A stretch of 64,000 bases of DNA from contig JBDOQK010000004.1 in the NCBI GenBank assembly GCA_040437565.1, forward strand, positions 806,001 to 870,000, read 5' to 3'. Below are positions 1 through 11,689 of this stretch, piece after piece. Within the stretch, counting starts at the first letter, position 1; each line of letters starts with the position of its first letter. The notes beneath the pieces are model-generated. The model was not told the origin of the DNA. It was given only the letters and a program-made list of their open reading frames with translations, and ran no database searches. The translations under genes and the position numbers were made by a program. This DNA comes from Albugo candida. Lineage: Eukaryota; Oomycota; Peronosporomycetes; Albuginales.

Positions 1-89
1 CAAAAATGAAAGTGAAAATGAAAAAATTGCTTCGATTTTAGCAAAAAAGTTGCAACGAGAATCACTAATTAAAGATACAATGACTGCAA

Positions 90-1352
90 TTAGCAAAGCT
101 GAGACTTCAATTCCCGTAACTTTGCAACAGCGTTTTCAGCCGATGGACGTTTGGATGGATCTATAGACAGACAACTGGCAATCAGATCGCGTAGCTCTTG
201 AGGTGCTTTCAAAAGGGCGGGAGCATTTTCATGAGGTGCGAGCGTCTCACCGAGTTGCATTTTATTGACCAACATGCAATCGGCCAATGTACTACCAATC
301 TCATCGACCATGTACTTGAACGGTCGAGTACGCGTCCAAATCTCTCCGAGAATCACACCAAACGCGTACATGTTGGCAAGTCGAGGATCCATATTCTTGG
401 TCTTCATGATGATTTCCGGGGCGGACCAAGGGATATCGCCTGTGCCAAAAGAATTCTCCAACGTACCAGTGCTTAGTAGGACACGACTTGAGCATGGAAC
501 GCAGTGGAATAGACTCATTTTGCATACATTGGCGTCATTGACAAATATTGTTCGACTAGAAAGCTGACGGACATACGCTTCGGTATCGGCAGAATGGAGA
601 TACTGAAGTGCTTGAGCGACATCCAAACACATGCTGAATTTGTGAGAGGAATTGAGTCGGTATTCTGCGTCAGCTAAGACGGTTGCTAAGGTTCCCTGCT
701 CCAAGTATTCGGTCACAATGGAATAATCGGTTCCTGCGATCCAACTGACACCAATCATACTCACGATATTCTCATGTTGAAGATGTGCAACTTGCTTAGA
801 GTATTGGATAAGTGCTTCCGTTGCGGCGGGATCGTTGTATTCAGCTTCGACGCGCTTGACAACGATACGTCTGCTTTCCATTTCTGCTATCCAAATGTTG
901 TTGGGACTCATACTTTTTCCAAGTGTGATGTCGTTCTGATTGAGTTCGATTAGACCTGTTGTGTCTTCGACGGAAGGGACAGAGTTTTTCTCATTCTTTC
1001 TTAGTAATTCAGTTGACGCGGTTTCGCTCGACGTTGGCGAGATATCTTCTGAGCGAAGAAGTCTGCGAACGACGAATACGGCAAGCAGGATCCCAATCAG
1101 ACATGCGGCAATGATGAAGACGACCACCATCGTACTTGCCAGTGGTGTATTTCCTCGAGGTCTCGATATTCTCGGCTCATTAATCGTATCCAAATGTCGA
1201 AATGTTGCGTGCTTTGATGGAGAATTCTCAAGGCAGACTAAATGCTTCCTTTGATGCGATTGTTGTTGGAGACCCAAATTGCAATTTGCATGGAAAAGAA
1301 TCGACGACGAAAGCCGTAGGCGTTCGAATGTTTGCATCAGTTTGCTGTACAC
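90..1352 (-). CDS. Membrane-anchored TKL-type pseudokinase 1
   Basis: 420-residue open frame. A hydrophobic segment at about residues 74-96 is followed by basic residues (VVRRLL), giving a single-pass membrane protein with an inside kinase fold. The fold is clear: beta-3 lysine in RRIVVKRVE (K166), VTEYLEQG hinge, YLHS, an APE motif in PWSAPEI (311-313) and MYAFGVILGEI. The active-site loops are gone: the HRD region reads VRQLSSRTIFVN (261-272), with no catalytic Asp, and the DFG position reads MSLF (279-282). The glycine loop is also degenerate. I infer a signalling or scaffold pseudokinase. Residues 1-70 may not be the true N-terminus, because LRR-like frames lie just upstream on the same strand. 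The architecture resembles the second pseudokinase at 19310-20644. Confidence 0.75.
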   Translation of the reverse strand: MYSKLMQTFERLRLSSSILFHANCNLGLQQQSHQRKHLVCLENSPSKHATFRHLDTINEPRISRPRGNTPLASTMVVVFIIAACLIGILLAVFVVRRLLRSEDISPTSSETASTELLRKNEKNSVPSVEDTTGLIELNQNDITLGKSMSPNNIWIAEMESRRIVVKRVEAEYNDPAATEALIQYSKQVAHLQHENIVSMIGVSWIAGTDYSIVTEYLEQGTLATVLADAEYRLNSSHKFSMCLDVAQALQYLHSADTEAYVRQLSSRTIFVNDANVCKMSLFHCVPCSSRVLLSTGTLENSFGTGDIPWSAPEIIMKTKNMDPRLANMYAFGVILGEIWTRTRPFKYMVDEIGSTLADCMLVNKMQLGETLAPHENAPALLKAPQELRDLIASCLSIDPSKRPSAENAVAKLRELKSQLC

Positions 1353-1639
1353 ATTGTCGGTGACAATTGTGACACTTTCTTCCTCGAAAGTAATTCCATC
1401 ACTGTAGTGAGAACTCTACTCAGTCGATGAGAATGAACGCATACAACTTGAGGACGTACATTTCAATGTGTACATTGGGATCGAGACGTTGGATGAATGC
1501 CGGAATCGTCGGTAAGATCAGTCTTGGCGATCTATAAAATCGTCTTCTTCAATACGCGCATGTGGAATCGGATGGGACGACACGTACATTTGTATCTCTT
1601 TGGGTGGGTCCTCTGCAAAGTCCAAAGTCGTCAGATACG

Positions 1640-2229
1640 AATCGATGATTTCCCTTCACATGCAAAGGCATTAGACACAATTCTGTAATTATTCAAATGA
1701 TCAAATAAACTCACAAACGCTGTATCGATGACGGTAATCGCAATCGCACACTTGAGTTCTGAAAGGTAACGCCGTGGAAGGATCTTTCCAAAAACAGCAT
1801 TAGCGCTTCTTTTCACTGAGATATAATATCGCACGTACAAATGACGGAGTGCTGATAGCTTTCGGAATGCGTTTTCGGAGATAGCAATCACAGCTGAGGC
1901 GGCTTGATTGTTGCTAAATGACCTGAAAGTAGCGCTTGCATGAGTTTTGTTTTCTTCATTACGGTACATACGGCGAGAACGTACAAGGACGAGAGTAATG
2001 GCGTGTCCATATCGCTAACTGTAACGCGAGTGACTTGATCCATCAGGAAAACGGTCTTTGATGCGAGTGATATGCTGACGGATGCCTGGTCTTCACATTT
2101 GATATGACATAGACCCGAGCTTGCGGACAATTGGAGACCGTTCGTTGATAGAGTGTCCATACACCGAAGCTCGTACTCCTCAGTCGATACGCATAATAAA
2201 TACATACAAAATATGAATGCAGTATTCAT
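1640..2229 (-). pseudogene. LRR-like ectodomain exons upstream of pseudokinase 1
   Basis: Two minus-strand frames have extracellular character. One begins at an ATG at 2229 with a short hydrophobic leader (MNTAFIFCMYLLCVS) followed by a cysteine-containing stretch. The other (about 1650-1920) carries leucine-rich-repeat-like spacing: ISENAFRKLSALRHLYVR, then LSELKCAI, then FVSLFDHLNN. Together with the transmembrane pseudokinase downstream they suggest an LRR-TM-kinase receptor. I could not place splice junctions that join these frames to each other or to the kinase frame, and short frames between 1440 and 1690 contain stops. The ectodomain may therefore be multi-exon or decayed. Confidence 0.3.
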
Positions 2230-2691
2230 TTTGCTGGCTGCATGACACTTCCTCCATGACATACTTGCTGCAGGAGTAGTGTAGTGAACAATTCCGTCGT
2301 AAATAATTGTTTTGATGTTGGTATAAACTTACAAGGTTGTTACTCCCTGGCAGTGAGTTTGCTCCGCAAAATGGCACTTCCTTTACTATAGAGCAGTATA
2401 CTGGACGTAAAAGGGTCTCAGAAAGCATGTGTACCTAATCTGACTCTCCATATGTTCTTCAGATTCCTCTAATGCACCATTCGCTGACATGTTTCTACGT
2501 TTTTGTAAAGCCACAGAGTTCCTTGCGGTAAAAATTGTCGGTATAAATCCATATGTTTGGTCAGTTGGTAACCTGTTGCAACCGATGAGAACTATCCTCT
2601 TGAATTCGTTATAGAGCGCACCTTTAACATCGCCTGATCTATTTCCGGGTGTCTTTATCACCACTGATGAAAAGTCCATGTTTTATCTTGA

Positions 2692-5600
2692 TCATTCTGT
2701 GTGTATACATGTCAGTGTGACTATTGTGGTGGAGCTACGGTCAGCTAACTTTAGCATCGCCTCCAGCTGATGTTTGCTCAATATCCCATTGGTGATGGCA
2801 AGTAGATCCGATGCTCCATATCCTCGGGATAATATGACTTGTAAACTGATTTTGTGGAGGAGTGATTGAGCCGCATAATGATTGAGGATGCCAGTGGAAA
2901 CCAGAAATTCTTCGTGCTGAGATTCTTGCTCCAGGAGAAATGGTCTCTCGTACCACATACGTGGAAATACGTGATATTGGGTGAATGCTGCATCGGCACA
3001 CTGATGAGCAATTTCTTCAAAAAGCTGGCAAGTCTCCGATATGGAAGAGCTGATTGCAGCACAAGTCAGCTTTGCGCAGCGCTGGAGCCGGTGTGTTATC
3101 ACCTGTAAAGTATCTGAATTTCCACTTGGAAATGGACCAAAGCAGCGTAAAATGCAATGACATTGTCTTCGATTGGCTTCTGTGATATCTGCAGGTAATC
3201 CAAAGCTGTTTCGAAGGAATTAGAGCTGAATTTCGTTGAATGTGGCAATGTCGTACCAATGATAATCCATATTTTCCCAAACTAGAGAGTTATGTCAGCG
3301 ATGCAGAGATGTTGATTGTGTTGTTGCTTGCCTGAATTTGAGTGAGTGCCAGCTGATACGTTATTTCTTTCATTTTTGCTTCATCTGCGGACATATACGT
3401 GCCCTTTGACTTGAAACCATTTCAAAGTGCTTTTTGTACCTTCAAAAGTCACAATATCAAAGACACAAAAGCCATTTCTCTCATCGAAAATGAGATCGAT
3501 CGGTTCACTGAGTTCTCGATCGATGAATGTGATGCCACGAGACGACAGCTCGCTGATGAACGGGTACTGGATCGAGAACGAGCACAGCGTCACCTTGTGG
3601 CTTGTAACAATAGGCTTTACCGTACCTTGGACTGCATTGTCCGCACTGCACAAAAGGTTCGAAATGGGGTTCTCTTGAACTTCTGACACGCCAATCGAGG
3701 CTTTTTCTGGACTGGGCCGTGCTCCGAATGATCGCTTTCATCGTCTGTGCAAATGTTTGGCTCCGAGTTGGATAGTTGTTCCTTTTCTACAATGCAACTC
3801 GAGCTCCCGAGTCGTGTTTTGATGTCATTGATATGTGATTTCCCCAGTAGCGCTTGATATTTTGTGCATTGCACGATACCGTCTCGAAGCTCGTCAAAAT
3901 GTGATTGCTCCGGGCCACTCACACAGAGCTGGAAGAGTCTACAAAGAACAGGTGTCAACAATGAGTTTACCAACAGAAGATGTATCGTACCTTAGTGTAT
4001 GCAATAAAGCAGCGCATCGGAAGCTGGAGCAATTCTCAATTAAATCAGAATGGCTGATACCCGATGGATTCATTATAATCTGTTGGATTCGAGACTGTAA
4101 TTGTAATACGATAAGTTCCAAGGTCTCTAGGTTGATTTTCTCGAGGATGTTGTGTGTGTGTTTACTATCGATTCTTAGTAGCTTTCTTGTCATGAGGCAC
4201 CATACTGCAGGACGTGCGAGTTGTTGAATCGCTGACAGTTTGCTTGGAATGTCACAGTTGATGGACTCTGTTCCCGATTTAGGCATAGGCATTTCTTGAG
4301 CTTGAGGATACAGGTCCATGAACTTGGACATTAAATTCCGTGTCGTTGGTGCCAGGCAGCCATCTGACTTTGTGTTTGCAGTCAGAGTTGCTTCTATTGT
4401 CTCCACGTTGACGTTTGTAACCGGATTTTTTATCTTCTTCGTATCGGACTGACATTTCCATCGTATTTGTTCCTTTTGGATCCAAGCTGCGGCGTCAGTA
4501 TCCTCTAATGCTGAGCCTAATCTGATCGCCAAGTTCTCATACGTGTTGTTGGGAAGTATATCGGGCTTGAAGATCTGTTGGCGATAAGATGATTGAGCCC
4601 ATTCTGCCAGATCGTCCATAGGATTTGAGAATGATGCTATAGTTGACGCCATCAGATTTTCAGGTAACAACAAAGTGTCAAAATAACAAGTCGGGTTTTC
4701 TTCGTCAGTGCATATGCTGGAGAAATCAAGCATCCGTTGCAGTCGTACTGGGACATTGCTGTCAAACGCATTCTTGCAATCTGTTTCAGCTGGAAATCTG
4801 AGAGATTCATTTATTTGTATCATTGTCAAAGTCTTTGTCGCCACGTTCTTTATCATCTCAATAGAATTGGTATTGTTGCGATCGGATGTATCGAGAAGAG
4901 GTATCCGGAATAGTTGCGTGCTGCACAAATGTCTTGGAGTCGTCTGCTCTTGTACATAGAAAAGAGGTTGCAGGTTCTCCACTAGCATTGCCTGGATAAA
5001 CCGGCATACTTTCACCTCTTCGTGTTGTGAATAAGTACTTTTTGTCTGTTGTATCTCTATCCAGCCCCTCTCGTGCTGTTTCTTCAGGACCTGATTAGTG
5101 TAGCTTCTCATGAAATTTCGATCAGATCGAGAAATCGTAAATCCTATTCCAATTTCCGACTCAACGCGATGAAATCCGTTCCTTCCATCCGTAGAATCAG
5201 ATTCCTCGGTGCAAATTGTGCCAATTTGGGGCCAGGCTTCCTCCACGATAGCTTCCATTCCAAAATCTCTAAAATATCAAAAATTTCTCTTCTGAGATCA
5301 TTCTCAAATAAAACAAAACACGCACTCCAATTCGTCCAGTTGCAATTGGTTTGGTGTCTGTGCGAAAGCTTTCTCAAAATATAACGCGAAATACGCACAG
5401 CTCATATCAATGAGCTGCGTGAAGTACATTACTCTTCGATTCCCCGCATTGATTCCATTCCCCCGGTCTAAACTGTGTAAGCTCCTAGCCATTTTCTGTG
5501 TTGTCGAGCGCACATCGTCGTCGCTTTTCTTCGATTTGAGCATTGATCGGTCCTCACAGCTCAGAATGTCTTTTATTCGCTCATTTCCTTCCGTATACGC

Positions 5601-5786
5601 TCTCAAATCACATTCTCGAATATCTTCTGAATCATCGATCGAATGCGCCTGCAGGATTTCCAAAGATTTGTGACTCAATTCCTCCAGAAAGTTTACGTTC
5701 GTGTCGATGGGTTCTACGACTCGTACGATAGCGCCTAGCGCGTCACAAAGCGTATTATGCGAGTATGTATAAGTGTGAAAGTAAGC
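2692..5786 (-). CDS. SHOC1/ZIP2-like meiotic crossover protein (XPF-like fold)
   Basis: Multi-exon minus-strand gene. Exons I can join: about 5786-5326 (first exon may lie further up), 5268-3991, 3938 to about 3630, then an XPF-like segment ending near 3400, about 3270-3110 and about 3060-2692. Introns at 5269-5325 and 3939-3990 are 57 and 52 nt. The C-terminal third carries the diagnostic pattern. A strand reading VTLCSFSIQYPFISEL is followed by GITFIDRELSEPIDLI and DERNGFCVFDI, like the degenerate ERCC4 nuclease core of SHOC1/ZIP2. A helix-hairpin-helix-like block follows (FLVSTGILNHYAAQSLL). The N-terminal 500 residues are unrecognised, as expected for this fast-evolving ZMM protein. A frame at 2386-2679 could be an additional last exon. 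The family call is tentative. Confidence 0.42.
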
Positions 5787-5954
5787 TATGGCATTAAGTG
5801 TCGTTAGTTATCGATTAGCGCATAATTACACTATTTAACCAGCAATTGCAACATCATTGGCGTTGCGCGGAAACTTTGGCCACATTTGTCAACTTCAACC
5901 ATCCTAAAAGACGCGATAGTGTCTACACACTAATCGACACCCTAATTTATACGA

Positions 5955-6848
5955 TTATAGAGGTTGAGGGCACCGTGCGCTTTTGTGACGTCGCGTAAAG
6001 GCAACAGCGGCTGCCGCGCCAAAAAATCTCATTTTTTGCGGTTTTTGTAGTGCTGACTTAGCATTCGCAATTCGAACTCGGAAATTATCTTCAAATTCCT
6101 TTGCTTTTGCGATTTCTAACTTCATTTCCACGCATTCTTTCTCCTGTTTTACCAAATGATTATACTGTTTATCAAGCTCAGTTTGAATCTGAGCTGCTTC
6201 AACTTTCACCGCTGCAATTTCCCGCTGAAGCTTATCAATGTCCATATTTTTCATCGATTTTATCTCAGCGTCTGACTGATACGCTCGTCCAAAGCTGAAA
6301 AATATTATTTCAGGAGAATGATTGTCTCGACGTACCGCTTCGATTTCCTCAATTTCTTTTTCGACTAAATACCGTTCAGAAATTGCAACATCGCGATCTT
6401 GAAGATGTTTACTAATTCGAGCTTCAGAAAGTGCGATTTGCTCACTCAAAACCTGTATATCGCCTTCTAATGTGTTTATTTGCTCCAACAGATTTGATTT
6501 TTGACGTCGCGAAATGGAAATATCGTCGATTGCAGCCTCAAGATCAGCCTCAACGGATGCACGCATTAAGTTGAAAGTGGTTTTGTTGATTTCTTCGGAA
6601 GAAAAGGCGACATCTGCGTCCTTGAAAGCGGATTTGAGCTCTTCCGGCAAAGTGTCCAAATCAAAAGATGTGTCGGATGGGGAATGAAGCATCCAATTCA
6701 CAAATATGTCGTATTTCTGCAACTCCAATGTCGGTGCAGCCTCCAATTCCCAGTCAAAGTCTCCGAGAACCAACACATTCGGCACATCACTTGCTTGGTT
6801 CATGACTGCTTTCAAGGTGTGACAACGAGAACAGCTATTTATGCGCAT
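5955..6848 (-). CDS. HAUS3-like augmin coiled-coil protein
   Basis: 297 residues in one frame; initiation is more likely at the internal MNQASDV, about residue 16. The N-terminal domain has the HAUS3 signature layout: a GDFDWELE block, then DIFVNWML, then LPEELKSAF and a following acidic AFSSEEINK stretch. These parallel the FDW / FLKWF / LSERELEAF order of HAUS3. Long heptad-rich coiled coils follow (SNLLEQINTLEGDIQVLSEQ and onward) to the end. Augmin nucleates branching microtubules in the spindle. Usual HAUS3 proteins are about twice this length, so this model lacks the C-terminal half. No further exon is obvious between 5955 and the next gene. A possible 41-nt intron at 6295-6335 would break the frame, so I read through it. 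Confidence 0.5.
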   Translation of the reverse strand: MRINSCSRCHTLKAVMNQASDVPNVLVLGDFDWELEAAPTLELQKYDIFVNWMLHSPSDTSFDLDTLPEELKSAFKDADVAFSSEEINKTTFNLMRASVEADLEAAIDDISISRRQKSNLLEQINTLEGDIQVLSEQIALSEARISKHLQDRDVAISERYLVEKEIEEIEAVRRDNHSPEIIFFSFGRAYQSDAEIKSMKNMDIDKLQREIAAVKVEAAQIQTELDKQYNHLVKQEKECVEMKLEIAKAKEFEDNFRVRIANAKSALQKPQKMRFFGAAAAVAFTRRHKSARCPQPL

Positions 6849-6957
6849 TTGCAGCTATTTAGAGTGGCATCAATATGCTTATGGTATAAATAGACATAGA
6901 ACAGGCTTTGGGTCGATGGGAAAATGGAATTTGATGTGAAGAACTCAAGATGATCAT

Positions 6958-8832
6958 TCAATGATAACGAGTCGAAGCAGTAGCGTCATGATGACCGCGA
7001 TAATGCTCCAATAGATTATTTACTGCTTCAGCTTCCTCTTCTCGACCGAAAGAAGAATACGCTTGTCGGACTTGTGCGAGCAATGTGCTGCTGTGCCCAA
7101 GTTTTTCGTATCCTTTGCTTCGAACAAATGCTTCAAATAATTGGATAATTTCAGTATTTCGTCCAAGTTTTGAATTTGTGGCTATTCCGATCTCTGTGAC
7201 TCGAATTCCAATTGCAATTTCAGGATTCGATAGTAACGCCGAACAGATTGATGATATTCTCTCAGCTGCAATATGCGAATCCAATTGGAAGAGCGAAGAA
7301 ATGATTGCTTCGAGTGCAAAGTAACTGACGGGTATATTGGTTCCCAACGCGTACTCCATGAGCTCCCCTATGAACTCGAGCCGTTTAAAATACGCAAGTA
7401 CTATCAACGTCTCTGAAACGAAAAAGCCTGTCCATTTAATCGCGCCATTATACTTTTCGGCAAAGGCTAACAGATCTGAAACACTCTGGATACATGGGAA
7501 ATGGGCTTCTTTCCCATCGATCGTTGTGTACTCGGTCCCGCCGAATCGGATCATCGAATACATTAGCGGGTACAATCGATTCGGACGTATCTCAATATTC
7601 ATCGAGTGCATCAATTCCAAGACTTTCAGAGCCAGATCAAGGTCATTACTCGTCACATCATGCTTGTACTCATTGTCCAAAAGACTTCGATTCAGCAAGA
7701 ACCTCGACATCAAAATTTTGAATTGATTCGGAACCTCATCGGCTTGCACTAGAGTCGAATATATATGCAAGATTTCAGCGTATCTCTCCTTTTCATACAA
7801 CGCCTGAAATAGAATCTCGAATCGGAATCTCCCCAACTCATTTAACGTCCAGCCTTTTGTGGATGGAAGTCGATATAATTGCATGGCTCGACCAAATTCC
7901 TCACTCTCTACTGCTCGAAGTATTATCAACGGTTGAAGAAACAGCGGCATCGTCATTCCAAGCTCCGTGCTCATCTTCGTCCATATTCTCAATATATCTC
8001 TGATATCGCAATTAATTCGATCGTACACCATTGCACTCACAAGATGGACGTATGTTCGCTCACGCAAAGTCAGCCCAAGATCCTCTGCTTTTCGAAACAA
8101 ATCGGTAGCCAATTTGGAATGTCTCGTATGCCAACAAGCAATGAAAATCGACTCTAGAAGTTTATACGAAAGAGAGCACGGGAGCTGTTCTGCTTCAGTT
8201 TCTGAACGAATTTTGAACAAATCGATCACTTTTGTGAATTTTTGTTGTTGTGTCAGTGCATTCGCGTAATATATACAAAGAATGCCTCGATATCGGACGC
8301 TTTCGTTAGGAAGCGGAGAGATCTCATCCCACGAATAAAATATCGTTTCGATCTGATCATACTCTCGAGACGATTGTAGTTTTGACATGATTTTGTGCAG
8401 CAGAGAAGTCGATCGCTGGTGAAGAGACTTTTTCCGCTCGGATTTTTGCGCTTTTGACGTTTCTATCATGTCGAAAATTTCTTTTAAGCTGTCTTTGGCC
8501 CTACATTTTGACAATTATTACAGGAATAGACGGCAAATCACGTTGGGAATGAAGAACCTTCGTTTATTTTCTTCGGTGAGAGATTTAACGGCGTGTTTGG
8601 GCTTTAATGTCACCACAAGGTCTTTTTTGGTTGATGAATGCTGGGTTGAACACTGCTTTTCATATTTGTTGTGCAGTAGGAAACAACTTTTTGACTTGAT
8701 TAGAGTATGAATTGATGATTTCTCATTTGAGTAATGCGGATATGCGTATGAAGCGGTGGCTATTGAGGGTAACGACCAACCGTTTGTTCGTCTGAGAGTA
8801 TTACAGCGCCGAATGGAGACAAGATTTCTCAT
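6958..8832 (-). CDS. Pentatricopeptide (PPR)-like, probably mitochondrial protein
   Basis: Main frame 6958-8514 (518 codons) begins with a non-ATG codon, so an upstream exon is needed. The frame at 8518-8832 starts with ATG, is rich in Arg, Ser and Thr with few acidic residues, and looks like a mitochondrial presequence. The exact splice between them is unclear: the only in-phase GT-AG pair leaves a 21-nt intron. The body consists of paired helices with PPR-like spacing, for example KLATDLFRKAEDLGLTLRER followed by TYVHLVSAMV, and LALKVLELMHSMNIEIRPN. Expected role: organelle RNA binding. I see no additional catalytic domain. Confidence 0.55.
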
Positions 8833-9435
8833 TATTGCATGCGTCTCACAAATAACAAGCGGTCATTATTGGTTAAAAGCAAGATGAAAAGGTTTTTGAT
8901 TGGCTGATATTTCTACGCCGACATTCAGTAAAAGACTCAATTGTAATACTTGTGCGATTTGTTGGCAAGATAGAAATCAGATTGTATAAGGTAATTGTTT
9001 TTAGACCAATCACACAGAACGCTCTCATACGCATTGCCATGCGCTAACACAAGCAATAACATTAACGCGTGTTCTGGTGCCTGCGATAGTACTCTTTCTA
9101 TAACTAGTGAGCGCAAGTCGCAAAAATCATTGGAAATTGCGTCACGAATAAGTGAAGTTCATTTCCATTAGTTCTGTTGTAGATAGTTTTTTGTGATGCG
9201 GTGATCTTATCTGTGAGTTCGGCAAAAGTGAATTGAGAGATTACTGAGCGAGAAAAACTCGTACGCGAGCTATGGTAGCTTGCAGAACTTGAAAAATGCT
9301 CACATGCTGCGTCCATGACTGACAATTAGTACCTTAACCCTTTCACGTACTATACTGTTTCAAGAATTGCAATATCACTGTTGATCTGGTTTTTTAACCA
9401 CCTTGCTTATCCTATCGTTAGCCTTTGACCGTATG
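8833..9435. other. Gene-free interval before the retrotransposon
   Basis: About 600 bases between the PPR gene start and the first recognisable retroelement sequence. Open frames here are short and lack family features. It should hold the promoter and 5' UTR of the minus-strand PPR gene. No RNA gene was recognised. Confidence 0.5.
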
Positions 9436-9449
9436 ATATCATATAGGTC

Positions 9450-10950
9450 TTGTCCAAACCTGAGAGGGCGGTATTATCCAAGCTTCCACTTGGGTGGACC
9501 CAAACCGCTGCCCACACCGGAAATGGAACTAATGACCTTCCATGGGGGGATTCGGGTGGTGGAATTGTCGACGCTGGAGCTTCACGGACTTCTCAATTCG
9601 CCGGGTACTACTTAACCCTCTGGGTGATTGCATGATTGTTGATGAATCATCCCCACTATGTGATGACGTGGAAAGTACCCCTCTCCCATGGTGACGGCTC
9701 AGTTTTGTACTGTCACTGCCTGGTCATATGGTGGTGCCAAGGCAACCAAGGTAACTGCAAGTGTGGACGAAAAACACGTCCCACTTTGGCCGACCTTATC
9801 AAGTCTCATGATTCCTTACGAAAGGACAAGGCTAGAGCAAAAAGCGCAATATTGCGTGGATCTCTCCAAGCTAAAAGCAGCGGATATTGCTACAATGTCC
9901 GAACTCTATGGTCCGTTGTTACCGCAAAAATTGGGGCAGCGCAGCCTTTCAAATTGCGAGGTAACCCTTTGTTTGATTTTCTCCTGGATGGTCGCCAGAT
10001 AGGACAGGTGCTCAACCTTTGATGGTCGCGACAACGGACGCGTGCGAATAATTGGAGTGCCAACCTAGGCACAGCTTTCGGCGAAAAATTCTTCTTCAAG
10101 GAGTACGATACGTTGGAAGGCCGGTAGTACCTGTAGTGCTTGGAGTTGGTCTGGAAATTGAGCGGAAAGGTATTTTGAAATTCATTCACAACAAACTTTT
10201 TGGCATCCTTCTCGATACTGTTCGAGAAGCAAATTTCTCCAAAAAGGGCTTTGCGTCATCTTCGTGCTCCGAAGCATTGGTGCGTGCTTGAAGTTATGCG
10301 AGCAAGTCGCATTCGGCAAGCAGCTCTTCCCTGTGCGGGATACTAATGCTCCGATTCCGACAGAACGGCGACGTCTCGGTCAACGTGGGCCATGCTGTTT
10401 GGATCTAGGAGCCCCGCTGCTTCTCCCCGGCTGCAGCTCAAATAAAAACCACACAAAAAATGGAATTTGTGGTCGTCTCAATGCCATGAACATGCCAATT
10501 TGAATTAGCAAGAGGCACCCCAAATCCCGCAACCATCCCCTACTCTTCTCGCTATGAAGGAAAAACCAGCTCCATCAAGACCATCACGATCAGTGGGGTG
10601 GGATTGAAATGTCTTCATGCAGTTGGATTGTTCGTGTGGTAAACGTCACCGTGTGAAGCACTTCGGCAACCTAGTTTCGAAAATACGACTTGTGCTCCAC
10701 CTGAGTTGGCAACAATGCAGGTAGAAAATGGAGAACGTGAAGCGGTTGGCAACCCAGTGCGTGGAACCCGCTTTCAAGAATATTTCCGTGAAAGACGAAT
10801 GATTGAAGAGGTGGTCCTTTCTTTGAACGAGGTTAGAGCTTATAGAATCGATACCGAAAATGCTCTTCACACAACCAGACCGAGCAATGTGGTCCAAGTA
10901 GGCGCACATATCTCGTATGTGTGCAGGCTATTTTAGCTCTGCACAACTCC
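9450..10950 (+). pseudogene. LINE ORF1-like remnant
   Basis: A succession of short plus-strand frames (9450-9635, 9636-10022, 9688-10002, 10052-10291, 10706-10936) with no shared frame. Position upstream of the endonuclease suggests the ORF1/gag-like part. A Cys/His cluster of the nucleic-acid-binding type is suggested around 10615-10660 but is too degraded to confirm. Confidence 0.4.
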
Positions 10951-11689
10951 AGAAACAATCACCGAATCGGTATGAGCGATGTGCTACTCGCGTGTACGAC
11001 AAGTCGAATGATATAGAGACGGAAGAATTAGCGCATCTAGTGATGAAAATCGAATATTCTATGCACGCAATTTAATCGGAGATGTTGCGTATGCAAAGCG
11101 ATGGAGTCAACACGTTCGTGGGAAAGTGTTTTGACGCGTGACGTGATGTTCAAGAAAGTAGCGTCGTGGTCTAAGTCAATGCGGGAAATAATCCTCGGTT
11201 TGACAAGAGCAACGAAAGCTCTAGCCTTGATGGAATTATCACTGCCCACACCATGTAAAATTATGATTACTGGGTCCAATATTTCGCTTAAGTGGCAGTG
11301 ATATGGATTTCAGGCCACCACTGTCGAATATTGCCAACCGGTGTGCTACTATAGTTGTCACGCTCAGGCGTAGACATCAAGTGTTGACCCCAACGATTTG
11401 GTGGTAAGTTCCCGGGGGAATTGGCAACAGCACATCTCTCCATTGAGAATGGTAAAACGAAGCTGATCGCTGGCCCGCTCCAGCGTGAATACTAAATGCT
11501 CCTCGATTATTTCAACGTGGAACAACATCTCAGCACTCACAGTGAATGTCAATGAAATTTATAAAAATGGTCCTTTTTATCGACCACATCATATCACAAT
11601 ACTCCATTTGTTGTTCAAGAAACCAAGTTTCACGATCCCAGCCAACTGGAATCATTTCAGTTTTTTAGTACATTAAGAATGCAGCACAA

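Noticed and set aside
1888-2262. CHxC-type Albugo effector (CHIKC in a leader-bearing frame)
   Set aside because: The motif spacing is CHxxC, not CHxC, and the neighbouring frames look like a receptor ectodomain.
6295-6335. 41-nt intron in the HAUS3-like gene
   Set aside because: Splicing it shifts the frame to an early stop, whereas reading through keeps the coiled coil.
8518-8538. 21-nt intron joining the two PPR exons
   Set aside because: Too short for known spliceosomal introns; retained only as an unresolved junction.
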